Below, piece after piece: positions 1-10,975 of a DNA stretch of 55,864 bases; within the stretch, counting starts at the first letter, position 1; each line of letters begins with the position of its first letter. Under the pieces are notes generated by a model. The model was not told the origin of the DNA. It saw nothing but the letters and a program-made list of their open reading frames with translations, and ran no database searches. A program made the position numbers and the translations under genes. Source of the stretch: Macrocybe gigantea (Eukaryota > Basidiomycota > Agaricomycetes > Agaricales > Callistosporiaceae); the NCBI GenBank assembly GCA_011319805.1, contig SJRY01000163.1:1-55864 (forward strand). Direction: 5' to 3'.

Positions 1-1235
1 ATGGCTGGATTGCTCGAATGCTAGGAAATGTCATGCAGGTCGGTGGACCATCGCAGCTAAGTTCCAAGGCGGAATATGCTGACTAAGCACTTAATGGCTA
101 CACGAGCATCTCCTACAAGTCGCTACGGCTTCTTTTCGTCTCGAAAGAAATATCAGACGCAACATGTGAGTTCCCTGAACGTGCTCAACTGTTAAGTGAA
201 ATACGACCGACATTATATGGCACGATCTGGGATAAAAACGCAACATGTAGATATTTTGGACGCTCCAAAGCTTCTATGCCATACTTCGAGCAACCTCCTC
301 GGTATCAATTCTCTACTGTTCGAGGAATCGTGTATCTGGCGGCTCATCCATTTTTTTGGCACATTCCGAGCTGCACATACTCTTCCGAACCAAATCCACT
401 GGACTTTGATGTTCCGGCGTCGACGCCGGAGGAGAATACGACACCGAGCTTTCGGTTTTCATATACGGTTTCTGTCGTTGGACAAAAGAAGTTCTTCTCA
501 GATGCGATCGTTAAGATTTATCAACGTGCTTTGCTTATCAACCTGCTCAAGGTTGATCCAGCCCCAAGTGACGCTTTCGCTCGCCTCGTGCAACGGCAAG
601 TGCGACGTCGATCAACTTACGGTCCATGGTCCACGCCACAGCTGCTCATGATAACAAACTCATTTATGCTATTACCTGACATCAACCGATTATAGTCGCA
701 GTATAGCTCAGAACGATCAACATGCTTGATACTGAGTGAGTGGGCTTGGGTCTACTGCATTAGAAGGGAGCATATGAGTCGACCGAACCAGGTTAAAACA
801 TCTCCGTCCACCAGGGTTATTTCGTGTATGTATGCACAGGCCAGGAGTGTACAGACCGGCGTTGCCAAGCTTGCGGAGACAGACGAATGGACGTTCCAGA
901 AGGGCAATTTAGAACCCAAGTCGATACATGAGACCAGTGGCGCTAATTTGCATTGTGCAATCGATGCCCAGTCGATGGTGAATCGGCATTTTGTATGTCG
1001 CGTTGGGTTGCTGAAAATCACTCCGCAACCCCATATGTGCATGACACTCTTGCCGTCACCGATCACGAATGGACGCTCGTTGACGTTGCTCAAGGCACGA
1101 TAGCTTGAAATTCAGATATGGCGGCAATGCCATGCCGTGAGACATACGTAATACCACAACCATTCACGAAAGATATTTAAACGGCACAGATAACCAAACG
1201 CTGCAGACACTCATCGATTTTCGGTCAACTCTAAA
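1..1235. other. No confidently assignable gene upstream of the reductase
   Basis: Open frames exist here (+ strand about 276-695, - strand about 752-1093), but none shows a recognisable domain, a consistent splice pattern or a clear ATG context. They could be gene remnants or chance frames. The last 100 bases are presumably the promoter and 5' UTR of the reductase starting at 1236. Confidence 0.4.
1173..1181 (+). promoter_or_regulatory. TATA-like box upstream of the reductase
   Basis: ATATTTAAA lies about 55 bases before the ATG at 1236. The position suits a TATA element in a compact fungal promoter, but this is inference from sequence and spacing only. Confidence 0.3.
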
Positions 1236-2682
1236 ATGGTGTCAACTGTCCTCGTGCGTAATGCTTCCCCTACAGTGGCGATTGCGAGCTAAAATCCATG
1301 CTTAGGTGACTGGAGTGAATGGGTTTTTGGGTTCTCATGTGGCCCATGAATTGATGCAGGCGGGATATAGAGTCAGAGGGTGAGTGTATTGTGTTTAAGG
1401 ATCTTGAGCTAATTCGTTAATACTCATTCATCTGTAGGACGGTTCGCGCTGCCAAGATAGATGCACTCAGAACCTCGCTTGGTAACCATTATCCCTTGCT
1501 GGAGCTCATCCAAGTCGATGATCTGGCTACTGGTGATCTCTCTGAAGCACTAAGGTACGGTGGTATCGTTATTCTATCGAAGTTCATTGCTTTTTCTCCC
1601 CACACCCTCTTGCTAATTTACTTGTGTCGAAAGGCGTCGATGCCATTGTCCATGTAGCATCACCGCTTGCCCATGGCGCAGCCCCGGAGGTTCTCATCAA
1701 CGTAGGAGCTCTTTTTCACCGCTCCCATAAGCTAAACATGTGCATCCAGTCAGCAGCAGAAGGGACCTTGAACGTCCTCCGATATGCAGTCAAAGCAGAT
1801 ATCAAGAAAGTCGTCATCACGAGTAGCTGGGGCACGACATATGATCGTAAGTCTGCTTCGCTCGGATGACGTTCCTGCCCACGCTTACGAGAAGCTTCCT
1901 TCTTAAAGCTGGATCGAACACCTCATTGACCGGAAAGAACTTTACATCCGAGGGCAAGTGCATTTTTGTGACGCCGATCAGTCCCGAGATGCTGAGATGG
2001 TTCCCGCTTGTCTCAAAGACTGGGGAAATGTCACAAGAGAGCAAGCATTGGACGGGACGCGCGACTCCATTTGGGTGTACCTAGCATCCAAGATCCTCGC
2101 CGAACGGGCAGCTTGGGACTTTGCCAAAGAAAACCCTTCCCTTGACTTGGCGACAGGTAAGTAGCCCGACGCGCGAGACCCGAACCTAACAGTGACTGAC
2201 TGCCCTTAGTTCTCCCGCCGACGATCCTGGGTCCCTACGTGCCCCACTTCCCCTATCCCACCCCACAAAGTCTCGGCTCAAACGGGCTGGTGTACCTGCT
2301 CCTCAGTCGTTCCGACCCTCCGCTCTACGGTAGCCCCTTTTTCTGCGACGTCCGCGACATCGCCCAGGTGCACGTCCTCGCGCTCAAAGCTGCGCCCCTC
2401 CCGCGTGCCGAAATCGAGAAGAAGCGGTTCCTCGTGTGCGGCGCCGGATATACCAACTGGCGCGAGGCGGCGAAGCACCTGCGTGATACGCGGCCGGAGA
2501 CGCTGAAGTCGCGAATCCTGGAACCGGGGTCGATCGCGGAGCTTCCGGGAAACCTTTCGACTATCGATACGTCACGCGCCAAAGAGCTTCTAGGGAAGGC
2601 AGAGTATATCGGGTGGATTAAAACTCTGGATGACACGACGGACTCTTTGCTGGAGGCGGAGAAGACATGGGCGCAAGCGTGA
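1236..2682 (+). CDS. NAD(P)-dependent cinnamoyl-CoA/dihydroflavonol reductase-like protein (extended SDR)
   Basis: Multi-exon gene. Exon 1 (1236-1253) joins after a 52 nt intron to a segment reading VTGVNGFLGSHVA, the Rossmann GxxGxxG dinucleotide-binding motif of extended short-chain dehydrogenases. Later exons give VHVASPLAHG, then VVITSS (the catalytic Ser strand), then YLASK, which fits the YxxxK catalytic pair. After a further intron comes VLPPTILGPY, a block conserved in CCR/DFR-like reductases. The last exon runs to the stop at 2682. Introns are about 50-80 nt. One intron (1954-2018) starts with GC instead of GT. All splice choices keep one continuous frame, so the gene looks intact. 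The family reduces aldehydes, ketones or CoA esters in the cytosol using NADPH; the substrate cannot be read from sequence. Confidence 0.88.
1954..2018 (+). other. GC-AG intron in the reductase gene
   Basis: The donor reads G|GCAAGT and the acceptor CAAAG|A. Removing these 65 nt joins FTSE to DWGNVT in frame, the expected CCR/DFR transition just before the YxxxK exon. No GT donor nearby restores the frame as cleanly. GC-AG introns are a known minor class in fungi. Confidence 0.75.
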
Positions 2683-3044
2683 GTTCCGACTATAGGCGGG
2701 TTCGCCGCTCTTGTAATACATGGACCAGAGTACAAGTTGTTGCCATCTTTATCGCATGCACCCTGAAAGACGATTCAGGAACGGATAAACGTCGAATTCA
2801 TTGAATGTGGATGGTACTGTACAACGAGCTTTGATTACATCGTGCCCAGTCCCTTGATTCTATACTGCATTGTTTCATCTATAACTTGTCCACCATGTGA
2901 GAGGGCATCATATGCTTCCAGATTCTCAGGCTCCTCTCTTCATCGCGAATATCAGTAGAGCGTCCATAAATCCTTTCTCCAGCTGACCTGCCTGGGAGCC
3001 CGACCTGGCATCAGCATCAGCTCCACCGTCGTCGTCAGGACACA
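2683..3044. other. Intergenic region between convergent genes
   Basis: Holds the 3' flanks of the reductase (+) and the auxin efflux carrier (-). No further coding signal was seen. Confidence 0.5.
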
Positions 3045-5108
3045 TCAGAAAAGCAACTGGAGCGTGAATGCGATCAAGGCCGTCATGGACACAAACATGA
3101 GTATGTATTGCGGTATAAGGAACGCGGAAAGATGCTCCGCGCTCCCTGTGCCACTGTACACCTGCGTCAGAAAGACTTGCGTCGTCGCCGTGGGAAGGCA
3201 CGACAGGAATCTGCAGACCCGAAAAAAAAATTGTAAGCAAAAGCGCACACAAGACACAGGAAATCGAAGAGTAAGCGTACATGCACACGAATCTCAGCAC
3301 CTTGTCTTCCCGATCCACGAGGCCCGCTCTCACGAGCGCCTGCACGATCAGCACGCCCAGCACGGGCGAGACGACCATCTTGCCCACCGCCAGCGCACCA
3401 ATCGCGCCAAGCGGCAGCCTGCCCATCTCGCTCCTGTTCCTCGGCCACTCGAGGCGCGCGAGGGCCGAGCCGAGGCATATGAGACCCAGCGGCACGCTCG
3501 CCGCGCCTATGAACGCGGTCGTGTCGATGAAGAACGCGAGGGGGCTGGCCGTCCGGTGCGGGTCTGATGTGCGCCCGCACGGATGGAGAGAGCGCGGATT
3601 CTGGCACGGGCACGAAGAGCGCCTTGAGCGGCGGGATGAGCGCGATTGGGAAGGAGAGCACGATCGCGAGCGAGGCGGGCGTGAGAAGCGACTTGAGCAG
3701 CTCGTGTAGTTTTGGGAAGCACGCGGCGACGAGGCGCCGAGCGACGGATTTGGGAGCGTTCGTCGGCGGAGAGGATGATGAGTCGTTCGAAGTTGCGATG
3801 ACGGCCGTTTCCGCGCGTTTTTTGGGCTCGTCGCGGAGTGCCCTGTCCTGGACCCCGCCTTCGCCTTCATCTGTGTACGCCTGTCGGTGATGGCTCGACG
3901 ACGGCGGCTCCAGATGACGGTCGGGTCCGGTGAGGTGACGCACGACGGCGAACCCGTGACCTCCGTCAGCGCGGGGCTTACCACGGTCGGCGACAAAATG
4001 CCGTCATCGTGGTCTCGGTCGCGATCGCGACGCCCATCCTCACCTTCGTTGAACGCGACGCGCTTTCCGCGCGAAGAAGACAGCGCGAGCTGCACGTCCT
4101 CCACAGACACGTGCGCGCTGTCCTTCTCGTCGCACGAATCGTCCGCCTTGCGTTCTACGTCGTTTCTGCGGCCATTGAGCTCTTTCTTTGACTCCGCCGC
4201 CGCCGCCGGGACAGCCGAGCGAGGGCTGCAGGCCAAAGTCGAGGGCTGACGAGCACTGTCCGTCGCTTGCGCATGGCCTCCTGGACCTCCTCCGGCTCGA
4301 TGTCGGGTCCGACATAGTCCATCGCAACCCACCTGCTTCCTCCCAAAGGGAACAGCGTCATCTAAACAATGTGTGAGTCATCACACCACAAGACATTCAA
4401 AAGTGCTGCAGTAATTACCATGAAGACGAGGACGAAGGCCGAGATGTAGGCGACAGACAAGTTTTGATCTGCAGCACCATTAAACGGCGGCGCGCCCGTG
4501 AGGCTCATCATGACCGACGTCGCTGCAGCACCGATAATAAAAACAGATATGACGAATCAAACAATCAGACGATGAGAGACAAGAATAGACTTGTGCATTT
4601 TGTTCATTCGCTCACGGATGTCGCCGACGTTTCCCCAACCCCCGGCAACCAAGATGCCGTATCTGAACCGGTGAGGCACCCAGAAGAGCTGCTTGACGAC
4701 CCACGCGATTGCCACTCCGATTGCTTCGTAGAGCACCGCGACGAGGACCAGCGGGCCTGAGGGAATTAAGGACAACCGTGAGCTGGCATTGAGAGCGGGA
4801 AGGGCACAAAGACAACGACGCACCGAGGTTGCGGATGTTGTCGGACGTGAACGCGGGAACGATTGGAGAACATGAGGCACGGCAGCGCGATATTGAGCAT
4901 CACCTGTCCCGCACCGCGAGCCGCGACGGCGGGAAGTTGTCCGTCTTGGTTAGCACGAAGCCCGAGGCGACGCACAGTACGCTGTCGAGACGGTCGTCAG
5001 GCTGAGAGAAATCTGGTGGACAAAGCAAGCAGCAAGCAGCAAGGAGGGGACGTACAGGCGGATGAGAGGCCGACACGAGATCCAAATGAGGACGCCGGCG
5101 GAGAGCAT
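3045..5108 (-). CDS. Auxin-efflux-carrier (PIN-like) family membrane transporter, frame broken in this sequence
   Basis: Recognised by a series of family blocks on the minus strand. An N-terminal segment starts at the ATG at 5108 (MLSAGVLIWISCRPLIRLY). Then come QVMLNIALPCLMFS, LVLVAVLYEAIGVAIAWVVK with RYGILVAGGWGNVGDI, a long charged cytoplasmic loop (about 4330-3700), LLTPASLAIVLSFPIALIPP, FFIDTTAFIGAASVPLGLIC, and a terminal exon with LPTATTQVFLTQVYSGTG followed by the last helix and a stop at 3045. This matches the five-helix, loop, five-helix layout of fungal AEC proteins, which export small organic acids or auxin-like compounds at the ER or plasma membrane. The blocks lie in different frames: breaks occur near 4932 (short C run), 4858 (about 2 nt lost), within the loop, and near 3550 (C run). 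Introns cannot explain the breaks because they fall inside conserved blocks. Either the gene is decaying or the assembly has indels. Confidence 0.75.
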
Positions 5109-5156
5109 GTCTTCTAGTATCGAACAGCCTGAGAAAGTACGTAGAGACAAAAACAA

Positions 5157-5822
5157 AACTTCGTCGTCGACGGAGGGCAGAGGCTTTTACAAAACTTGTG
5201 TCGAGAAAGGGTTTGAGGAATGTTAGGTCCGTGGTCCGTGGGTTCCGCTCTCACTCACACACTCGAGGATGAGAACGTGAAGCATATAAATAGGGCACAG
5301 AAACGAGCCCAGCACGCGGCGATGTAGACACAGGCTACAACTAATACCTGCCTTCCTGCGCGAGTGAGTGAATGGCAAGTCGTTAGCGAGTGACAAGAGA
5401 AAAAGGAAAGCAAAAAAAGAAGAAAAGAGACACGGCAAAGTGCAAAAGATATCATATCTTGATGCGAAGGAGGCACACGGAGCTTCCAGGCACATGAGTC
5501 CCAAGCGGCACAAACGCGATGCGGTTTTTCGATAAGGTAACGCCGTGCCTTGCGGTTGAGGACGTGGTTATAGAGAATGCCGGAGCCGGAGCCGGACCGC
5601 GGTGGGCCGCCGGGGTGGACGGCGTTTAACGTTCGACCTCGGTGCTGTGACTGCTGATATATAGCTTATTTCAGTAGAAGGCGTAGAAAAAACGGAACGA
5701 ATTCATTGCGGAACGAAGCGTAGCGTAATGTACAGAAGAAAATCTACACAAGTACAACACCACAGATGCGGAAAAGAACTGTTACAAGACGGTGGCAGAT
5801 CACACTTTTACCAGACACAAAC
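5157..5822. other. Upstream region of the transporter gene
   Basis: Presumed promoter of the minus-strand transporter and 3' flank of the membrane-protein gene ending at 5823. Minus-strand frames at 5223-5513 look hydrophobic but show no family motif and no agreement with splice sites. No gene is called. Confidence 0.4.
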
Positions 5823-7158
5823 TCAAACCTTCTTTTTCGCCTCCACAGACGTGACGAGCTGCACGTCGTCGTTCGGCCTCAGCTGTGATAGCGCCGTGAC
5901 ACCCACACTAGCAAGCGGGCTCGCAAGGAGCACGTCCACGGCCTGACCGACCCTGCGCAGCGCCGACTTGGCGCCTCCAGCACTCGCAGGTCGGACGAGC
6001 AACCACGCGGCAAAGCTGACCGTCGTCCAAACCCCGTCCCACCCGATCGAAGCCTGCGCCGGATTCGCATGCAGCGTAGCGAGCAACGCACAAAGGACGC
6101 CGTCCAGCGTGACACTCTGAGCGCTCAAGTCGGCCCACGTCGCGAGGACGGTGCGCCCGCGGATGAGGATCGCGGAGAGGTACAGCACGATGTAGACCGT
6201 GCCGAGGTACAGCGACGTCGCGGGAGGCGTGGGCGCGGTTTTGGTAGCTAGGTGCTGGACGTCGCTTAGTCGGGGGAAAAGAAGCGGGATGAAGAGAAGG
6301 GCGTGCATCAGGAGGAGGTTCGGGAGGAAGGTCTGTGCGTTCGGCGAGGTGTATGGCGCGAGCGCGATGGTGGCGAACGAGCCTAGCAGAGGCGCCCACA
6401 CGCGCAACGGCACTACATCATGCACGATCAGCGTGATCTCCACCTCCGACTGCTCTTGCCGCTGCTGCTGCTGCTGCAGAGCAGGAGGGCCTGAGCGAGA
6501 AGGACGGCAAGGAAGAACAAGTTGGCAGAGACAGATATCGCAACCAGCTGCCCCAGGAGCATGTATGCCCACAGGTGCTTGATGCCTCGCAGACGCCCCT
6601 CAGTTGCGACAAACAGTGTCCACGCGCCCGCAGCGAACAGGCACACCTGCTCGCTCCACCACCACGCCTGCGGGCTCGCACACGCAGCCCACCACGCCTG
6701 TTCAAACAGCCTCGTCTGCCCCAGCCACGCACCGATGCGCTCGACGAGCGGCCCGGCGTCCTTCAAGCTGAGTGCGGGCCGGATCAAGCGCGTCAGCGCC
6801 GAGAGCGACCATGCGGGAGACAGATCGAACGGTCGCCGTTCGTGCTGCGCGAAGCTCCAGAGGAAGAAGCTGAGTAGGTCTAGGACGAGGTTGTTTTTTT
6901 AAACAAAAAAATTAGGTATTTGACGAATAGTTGGGTGTTTGCTCACAATACCACGTGTGTGCGAGAGAGGCGCCTGTGAGGGCAACCAACAGCAGTTTCT
7001 TCCACACGAGACCGAGCTTTCGGGCACGGAAGGGACGTGAGGATAAGGCCGAAGAGCACGAGAATGACAGTGAAATACGAAAGCACTATGGCGATGGAGA
7101 ATAGCTGGTATGGGTCCATCATCAAACTTGGTTCGAGCAAATTAGGATCAACAATCAT
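5823..7158 (-). CDS. Multi-span integral membrane protein, basidiomycete family of unknown function
   Basis: Starts at the ATG at 7158. Exon 1 encodes a hydrophobic helix (YQLFSIAIVLSYFTVILVLF) and a second one ending in HTWYC before an intron (GTGAGC...CCTAG, about 6960-6870). Exon 2 carries further helices with WWWSEQVCLF and IKHLWAYMLLGQLVAIS, then a CTG/Gln repeat tract. The last part reads APLLGSFATIALAPYTSP and IGWDGVWTTVSFAAWLL before the stop at 5823, giving roughly 380-400 residues and at least seven helices. Two frame breaks are visible by comparison with the partial copy at 9.3-10.0 kb: a lost T in exon 1 (near 7005) and a short C run before the Gln tract (near 6490). The function is not recognised. 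Partial copies of this gene occur at 9330-10043 and, inverted, at 34841-35200. Confidence 0.65.
6460..6480. repeat. CTG/CAG microsatellite coding a Gln or Ser tract
   Basis: A short (CTG)n run lies in the last exon of the membrane-protein gene. A related run sits at about 9349-9366 in its truncated copy, exactly where that copy is joined to a UTP7 fragment. Confidence 0.7.
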
Positions 7159-7434
7159 CTGTCCTCAGAAACTCGGAAGAAATACTCCAAGAGTTGTCCT
7201 TTTTGCAAAGCACGTCGGACGATCGCAGACAGGCATGCGTCGCTGCATCAACGCAGCATCATTGTCGCACACTAAGTTTCAACCTGCCAACATGCGTCTG
7301 TGATGCCTTGTACCAAATGCAATATACACTGCAAAGTCATGTCGGTCACAATCTACCACAAAAGTGCAGAGTCCATGTTATAAGCGGCATCTAAACCAAG
7401 CGTCGAAAACCGCTCATATAAGCATTTATATGAG

Positions 7435-7947
7435 CTAGTGATCTGCATAGAACCACACTGGATTCTTGCCAAAGTATTCACTACAATTCTTGATCAAAAC
7501 TTCATCCTTCGCCGTTTCCAAATTCTCCAAAGAGTCGTTGTATGTGAGAATGAGAGCATAACTGTTGGTTTTCTTTGTCCTTCCCTCCTTAAAATGAGCG
7601 ACAAGGCCCCGATAGTACCACGGGGCTGGTATCCCACACTCCATCTGTTTGAAAGTATTTTGCCACCTTATCCAATCGTCCGGCGCAGGGGGGACACCAT
7701 GCAGGTCAGCCCAATGGAGGACTTCATCGAACTTGAAATCGAATCCGAGGGCGCAAAGCGGATAGTCGTCGGAGCGCAAGGGAGGGATTTCAAATGGTGG
7801 AGGTCTACGTTTGGATTCCGTAAGGTTCGCTTTAGATTCCGTAGACCTATGAAGAAATTGAAGTAGAAGTTGTAGGTCAATGCCAAAAAGCTTACATGGG
7901 TTCCGACGTGGCAGAGGACTGGCAACTTGAAGTGAGATGTTTGGCAT
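7435..7947 (-). CDS. Small protein of unknown function, founder copy of a locally repeated gene
   Basis: An uninterrupted 170-codon frame from the ATG at 7947 to the TAG at 7435. The C-terminal two thirds look well ordered, with DDYPLCALGFDFKFDEVLHW, ADLHGVPPAPDDWIRW, QMECGIPAPWYYRG, SYALILTYNDSLENLETAKD and a terminal YFGKNPVWFYAD. The protein is acidic to neutral, with no signal peptide and no transmembrane segment. An intron may lie near codons 15-40, because the N-terminal part varies most among copies. Two relatives occur in this window: one split by the Plavaka transposon (10289-10532 plus 21948-22229) and one inverted at 34124-34647. The C-terminal residues are conserved in all copies while flanks vary, suggesting past selection on the protein. 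I do not recognise a named domain. Confidence 0.6.
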   Translation of the reverse strand: MPNISLQVASPLPRRNPCKLFGIDLQLLLQFLHRSTESKANLTESKRRPPPFEIPPLRSDDYPLCALGFDFKFDEVLHWADLHGVPPAPDDWIRWQNTFKQMECGIPAPWYYRGLVAHFKEGRTKKTNSYALILTYNDSLENLETAKDEVLIKNCSEYFGKNPVWFYADH

Positions 7948-8239
7948 TCGTTCGAGCTAGTGTGGTTTTTTATGTAATGAAGTAGTCCACTTATTGAAGC
8001 GGACAACGTTCACACACGGTGTATATGATCTCAATAAGGCAAATGAAGAAAGGTCAGACACCGTGATTGTTAAAAGATTGTAGGTCAGGCGGTGGCAAAC
8101 GAGACAAATTATGCCAGTGGCAGTAAAGCTACGCAACGTATCACAATCGGTAGGCTGTGTTAGTGGGTATACTTACCTGCCGACAATGGCCATCTAGGCC
8201 CCATCAATAGAGATTATAGGAAAATTGGTGCGGAATACA

Positions 8240-8540
8240 AATAAATTAATTCTAACATTTCCGAGAGCGATTTGAGCCAGCGACCACGATGATCGCAACC
8301 TGGTGTTGTTTTCTGAAGCTTTGCCACTGGGCGGATTGTTCTCATGTCCATTTGTACCTCAGACATTGCGCATGCTCTGTGCCTCATACGTAGCCTGGAC
8401 ACTGGCGTTGTTCATTGGCCTTCGATACGTGATTCTGCTACCCACATGGTGCTTATAGACTTGATCTAAGTTGAGTCGGTCTGGATAGCCTAGGGTGAAT
8501 TCTCAGGAATAACAATGCAGGTGCCATTCCCTAGAGCGAT
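8240..8540 (-). pseudogene. Fragment of the 3' end of the split membrane-protein gene
   Basis: This stretch closely matches the 3' end and flank of the membrane-protein gene at about 22600-22920, including the block reading CTCATGTCCATTTGTACC and the [14 protein letters not shown] coding end. No upstream exons accompany it, so it is a duplicated tail only. It is followed directly by a UTP7 fragment. Confidence 0.7.
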
Positions 8541-8549
8541 TGAGTCAAG

Positions 8550-9275
8550 ATAGGACGTACGACACTTGCGAGAAGCCAACGGTATGGCAGAAATTCGAGC
8601 CGTGTGGGCTCGATATGAGATTTTAGACAATAGAACTCGACTCCATCGCGGTCGTATATGAACACGTACTTCTTTTGCGTGACAGCGTAATGCGAGGAAT
8701 CTTCAGTGGTCCGTCAGTACAAACAGAAGATAAACATTTGCAAGATTGAAAAACCGACATGATATCTCTGCACGTCCCCTGCAGCTGGAGCTCCGAGTGC
8801 AGCTGACCTGTCTGCCAGTCGAACGTCGGAATATGGCCCTTTTTTTCTGACAATCCCTAGATGCCTGCGGCCCATAGAATTTCATACGGAATGATGAAAC
8901 AAGAGAAACAAAATCCTACCTTGTAGCTCCCGCCATCCAACCTCCACTCTCTGCGACCCTTTGCCACTTTGCCTCTAACCTGCTCAGTGATATCCTCTTG
9001 TACGATCCTCCTGTATGATCCTCCACATGCACTCCATCTCTCCCTTGACTGCCATCCCACCCGGGGCATCCACAGCGAGCATCGCCTCCGTGTCCTCCAG
9101 CAATGTTCTGGACCGCGCCACGCGTGCCGCATGCTGTGTCATCTCGGCGTACAGCTTCCTGTCAGCGACGTGTTTGTAAGAAGCATCACTGGATTCAAGT
9201 CCTCCAGGCAAGTCGGCCAGCGATTTAGGCAATGAGGTGCGTTTTGCGATGGTATTGAAGCGTGAAGTCGGAGGA
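8550..9275 (-). pseudogene. Truncated duplicate of UTP7 (5' and middle exons)
   Basis: Matches the intact UTP7 gene at about 32680-33430 in the same strand sense. Shared blocks include [20 protein letters not shown] sequence, the RKLxAEMTxHxARVARSR helix and the region coding the [10 protein letters not shown] strand, with many substitutions. It lacks the WD-repeat core and the BING4 C-terminal part, so it cannot give a working protein. Its 5' edge (near 9275-9340) abuts the Gln-repeat part of the membrane-protein copy. Its 3' edge abuts the fragment ending at 8540. Confidence 0.8.
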
Positions 9276-9329
9276 CGATGTTGGCTTTGCTCGGCACCTC
9301 CGCAGCGAGCATCGCCTCTCCGCATCCAC

Positions 9330-10043
9330 TACCCATCTCCGACTGCTCTTGCTGCTGCTGCTGCAGAGGAAGAAGAGGTGGAGTCTGGGCAAGGACGATG
9401 GTGAGGAAGTCGGCAGAGACAGATATGGCGACGAGCTGCCCTAGGAGCATGTCTGCCCACAGATGCCTTATGCCTCGCAGACGCCCCTCCGTTGCAACGA
9501 ACAGCGTCCACACCTGCAACGAACAGGCGCACCTGCTCGCTCCACCACCAAGCCTGCAGGCTCACACATGCAGCCCACCACGCCTGTTCAAACAGCCTTG
9601 TCTGCACGAGCCACAGGCCGATGCGCTCTGGGCTACCCAGCATCCTTCAAGCTGAGCTCTGGCCGGATCAAGCGCATCAGCGCCAAGAGCAACCATGCAG
9701 AGGACAGGTCGAACGGTCGCCGTTTGTACTGCGTGAAGCTCCAGAGGAAGAAGCTGAGCAGGTCTAGGACGAGTTGTTTTTTTGAACAAAAAAATTAGGT
9801 ATTTGACGAATAGTTGGGTGTTTGCTCACAATACCACGTGTGTGCGAGAGAGGCGCCTGTGAGGGCAACCAACAGCAGTTTCTTCCACACAGAGACGCGA
9901 GCCTTCGGGCGCGGAAGGGACGTAAGGATAAGGCCGAAGAGCACGAGAATGACAGTGAAATACGAAAGCACTATGGCGATGGAGAATAGCTGGTATGAGT
10001 CTATCGTCAAACTTGGTTCGAGCAAACGAGGATCAACAATCAT
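9330..10043 (-). pseudogene. Truncated duplicate of the 5823-7158 membrane-protein gene
   Basis: Starts at the ATG at 10043 with the same two N-terminal helices (YQLFSIAIVLSYFTVILVLF). The same GTGAGC intron follows, then exon 2 up to the Gln repeat, where homology ends near 9345. The last third of the gene is missing. Where copy 1 is frame-shifted in exon 1, this copy reads on (VWKKLLLVALTGASLAHTWY), which makes it useful for correcting the parent gene model. Exon 2 has small deletions relative to the parent. Confidence 0.75.
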
Positions 10044-10288
10044 CTGAACTCTGCGTACGAGTCGTCCTTTTTGCAAAGCGACGTCGGGCGATCGCAGACT
10101 TATGAATGTATCAGACAGGTATGCGTCGCTGCATCATTGTTGCACACTGTTTCAATCCGCCGACATATGTCTGTGACGCTTTCTACCATGTGCAATATAT
10201 ACTGCAAAGCCACGTCGGTCACAGTCTACAGCAAAAGTGCGCAGTCCATGCTGTTGGCGGCATCTAAACCACCAACAGAAAGATGCAA

Positions 10289-10532
10289 CTAGTCATCTAC
10301 ATAGAACCACTCTGGTTTCTTGCCAAAGTATTTGCTACAATTCTTGATCAAAACTTCATCCTTCGCCCTTTCCAAGTACTCCAAAGTGTTATTGTATGTG
10401 AGAATGAGAGCATAACACTCGGTTTTCTTTGTCCTTCCCTCCTTATAATAAGCAACAAGGCACCGAGAATAATGTGGGGCTGGTATGCCACGCTCCATCT
10501 GTTCGAACGCAAGTTGCCATCTTAACCATTCA
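10289..10532 (-). pseudogene. 3' half of the repeated small gene, cut by the Plavaka insertion
   Basis: Encodes the C-terminal part (KEGRTKKTECYALILTYNN and a terminal KNCSKYFGKKPEWFY) homologous to the protein at 7435-7947. The homology stops at 10532, exactly at the left end of the transposon, and resumes at 21948. Confidence 0.8.
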
Positions 10533-10585
10533 CATCAGGAAAGCTCGGATTTCCCTTAAGCGTCTGACAAGGTCTTAGGAGTCTT
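10533..10585 (+). repeat. Left terminal inverted repeat of the Plavaka element
   Basis: CATCAGGAAAGCTCGG, followed by TAAGCGTCTGACAAGGTCTT. It pairs imperfectly with the right end at 21895-21947, which reads CATCACGAAAACTCGG on the minus strand. Several internal TCTTA motifs may be transposase-binding subrepeats. Confidence 0.7.
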
Positions 10586-10975
10586 ACCTGTCTTGCAAAT
10601 TCGCTTATGTTGACTCTTAGATCACTTAACGTCTTAAGCATCTGGGGGCAAGTTCACAGTTTGTACCAGGTCAGATGGAGGCATCTAGAGAGCGCACCTT
10701 GGTTTGTGAGTGCTTGACCAGTCCGAGGATGTTCGCAATTGCGACCTCTTACTCCAGGAAGTACCAGTACGCGGAAAACACGATGTTTGTCTTTGTTATT
10801 GTGGTGGCAAGGTTGCTGCAAAGTCAACGAAGAGTCGCAAAAGAGGGCGTCGGAGGGCAGGCTAAGAAACGAGAGTGTGCTAGGATCATTGAAAATATCC
10901 ATTCATTCAATCCTAGCATCTCAAAAGCTGCGTATGTATGAGCGTTACCGTAGTAGAAGCGAGAACCAAGATAAA
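10586..10975. other. Subterminal region of the Plavaka element
   Basis: Lies between the left inverted repeat and the transposase stop. Frames of 80-100 codons exist on both strands without recognisable features. No gene is called. Confidence 0.4.

Noticed and set aside
2926..4332. Single 468-codon minus-strand frame as one protein
   Set aside because: It mixes real transporter blocks with out-of-frame loop sequence; conserved helices continue in other frames.
8214..10076. Plus-strand frames with CTG-coded Leu runs
   Set aside because: They are the antisense of duplicated minus-strand gene fragments.
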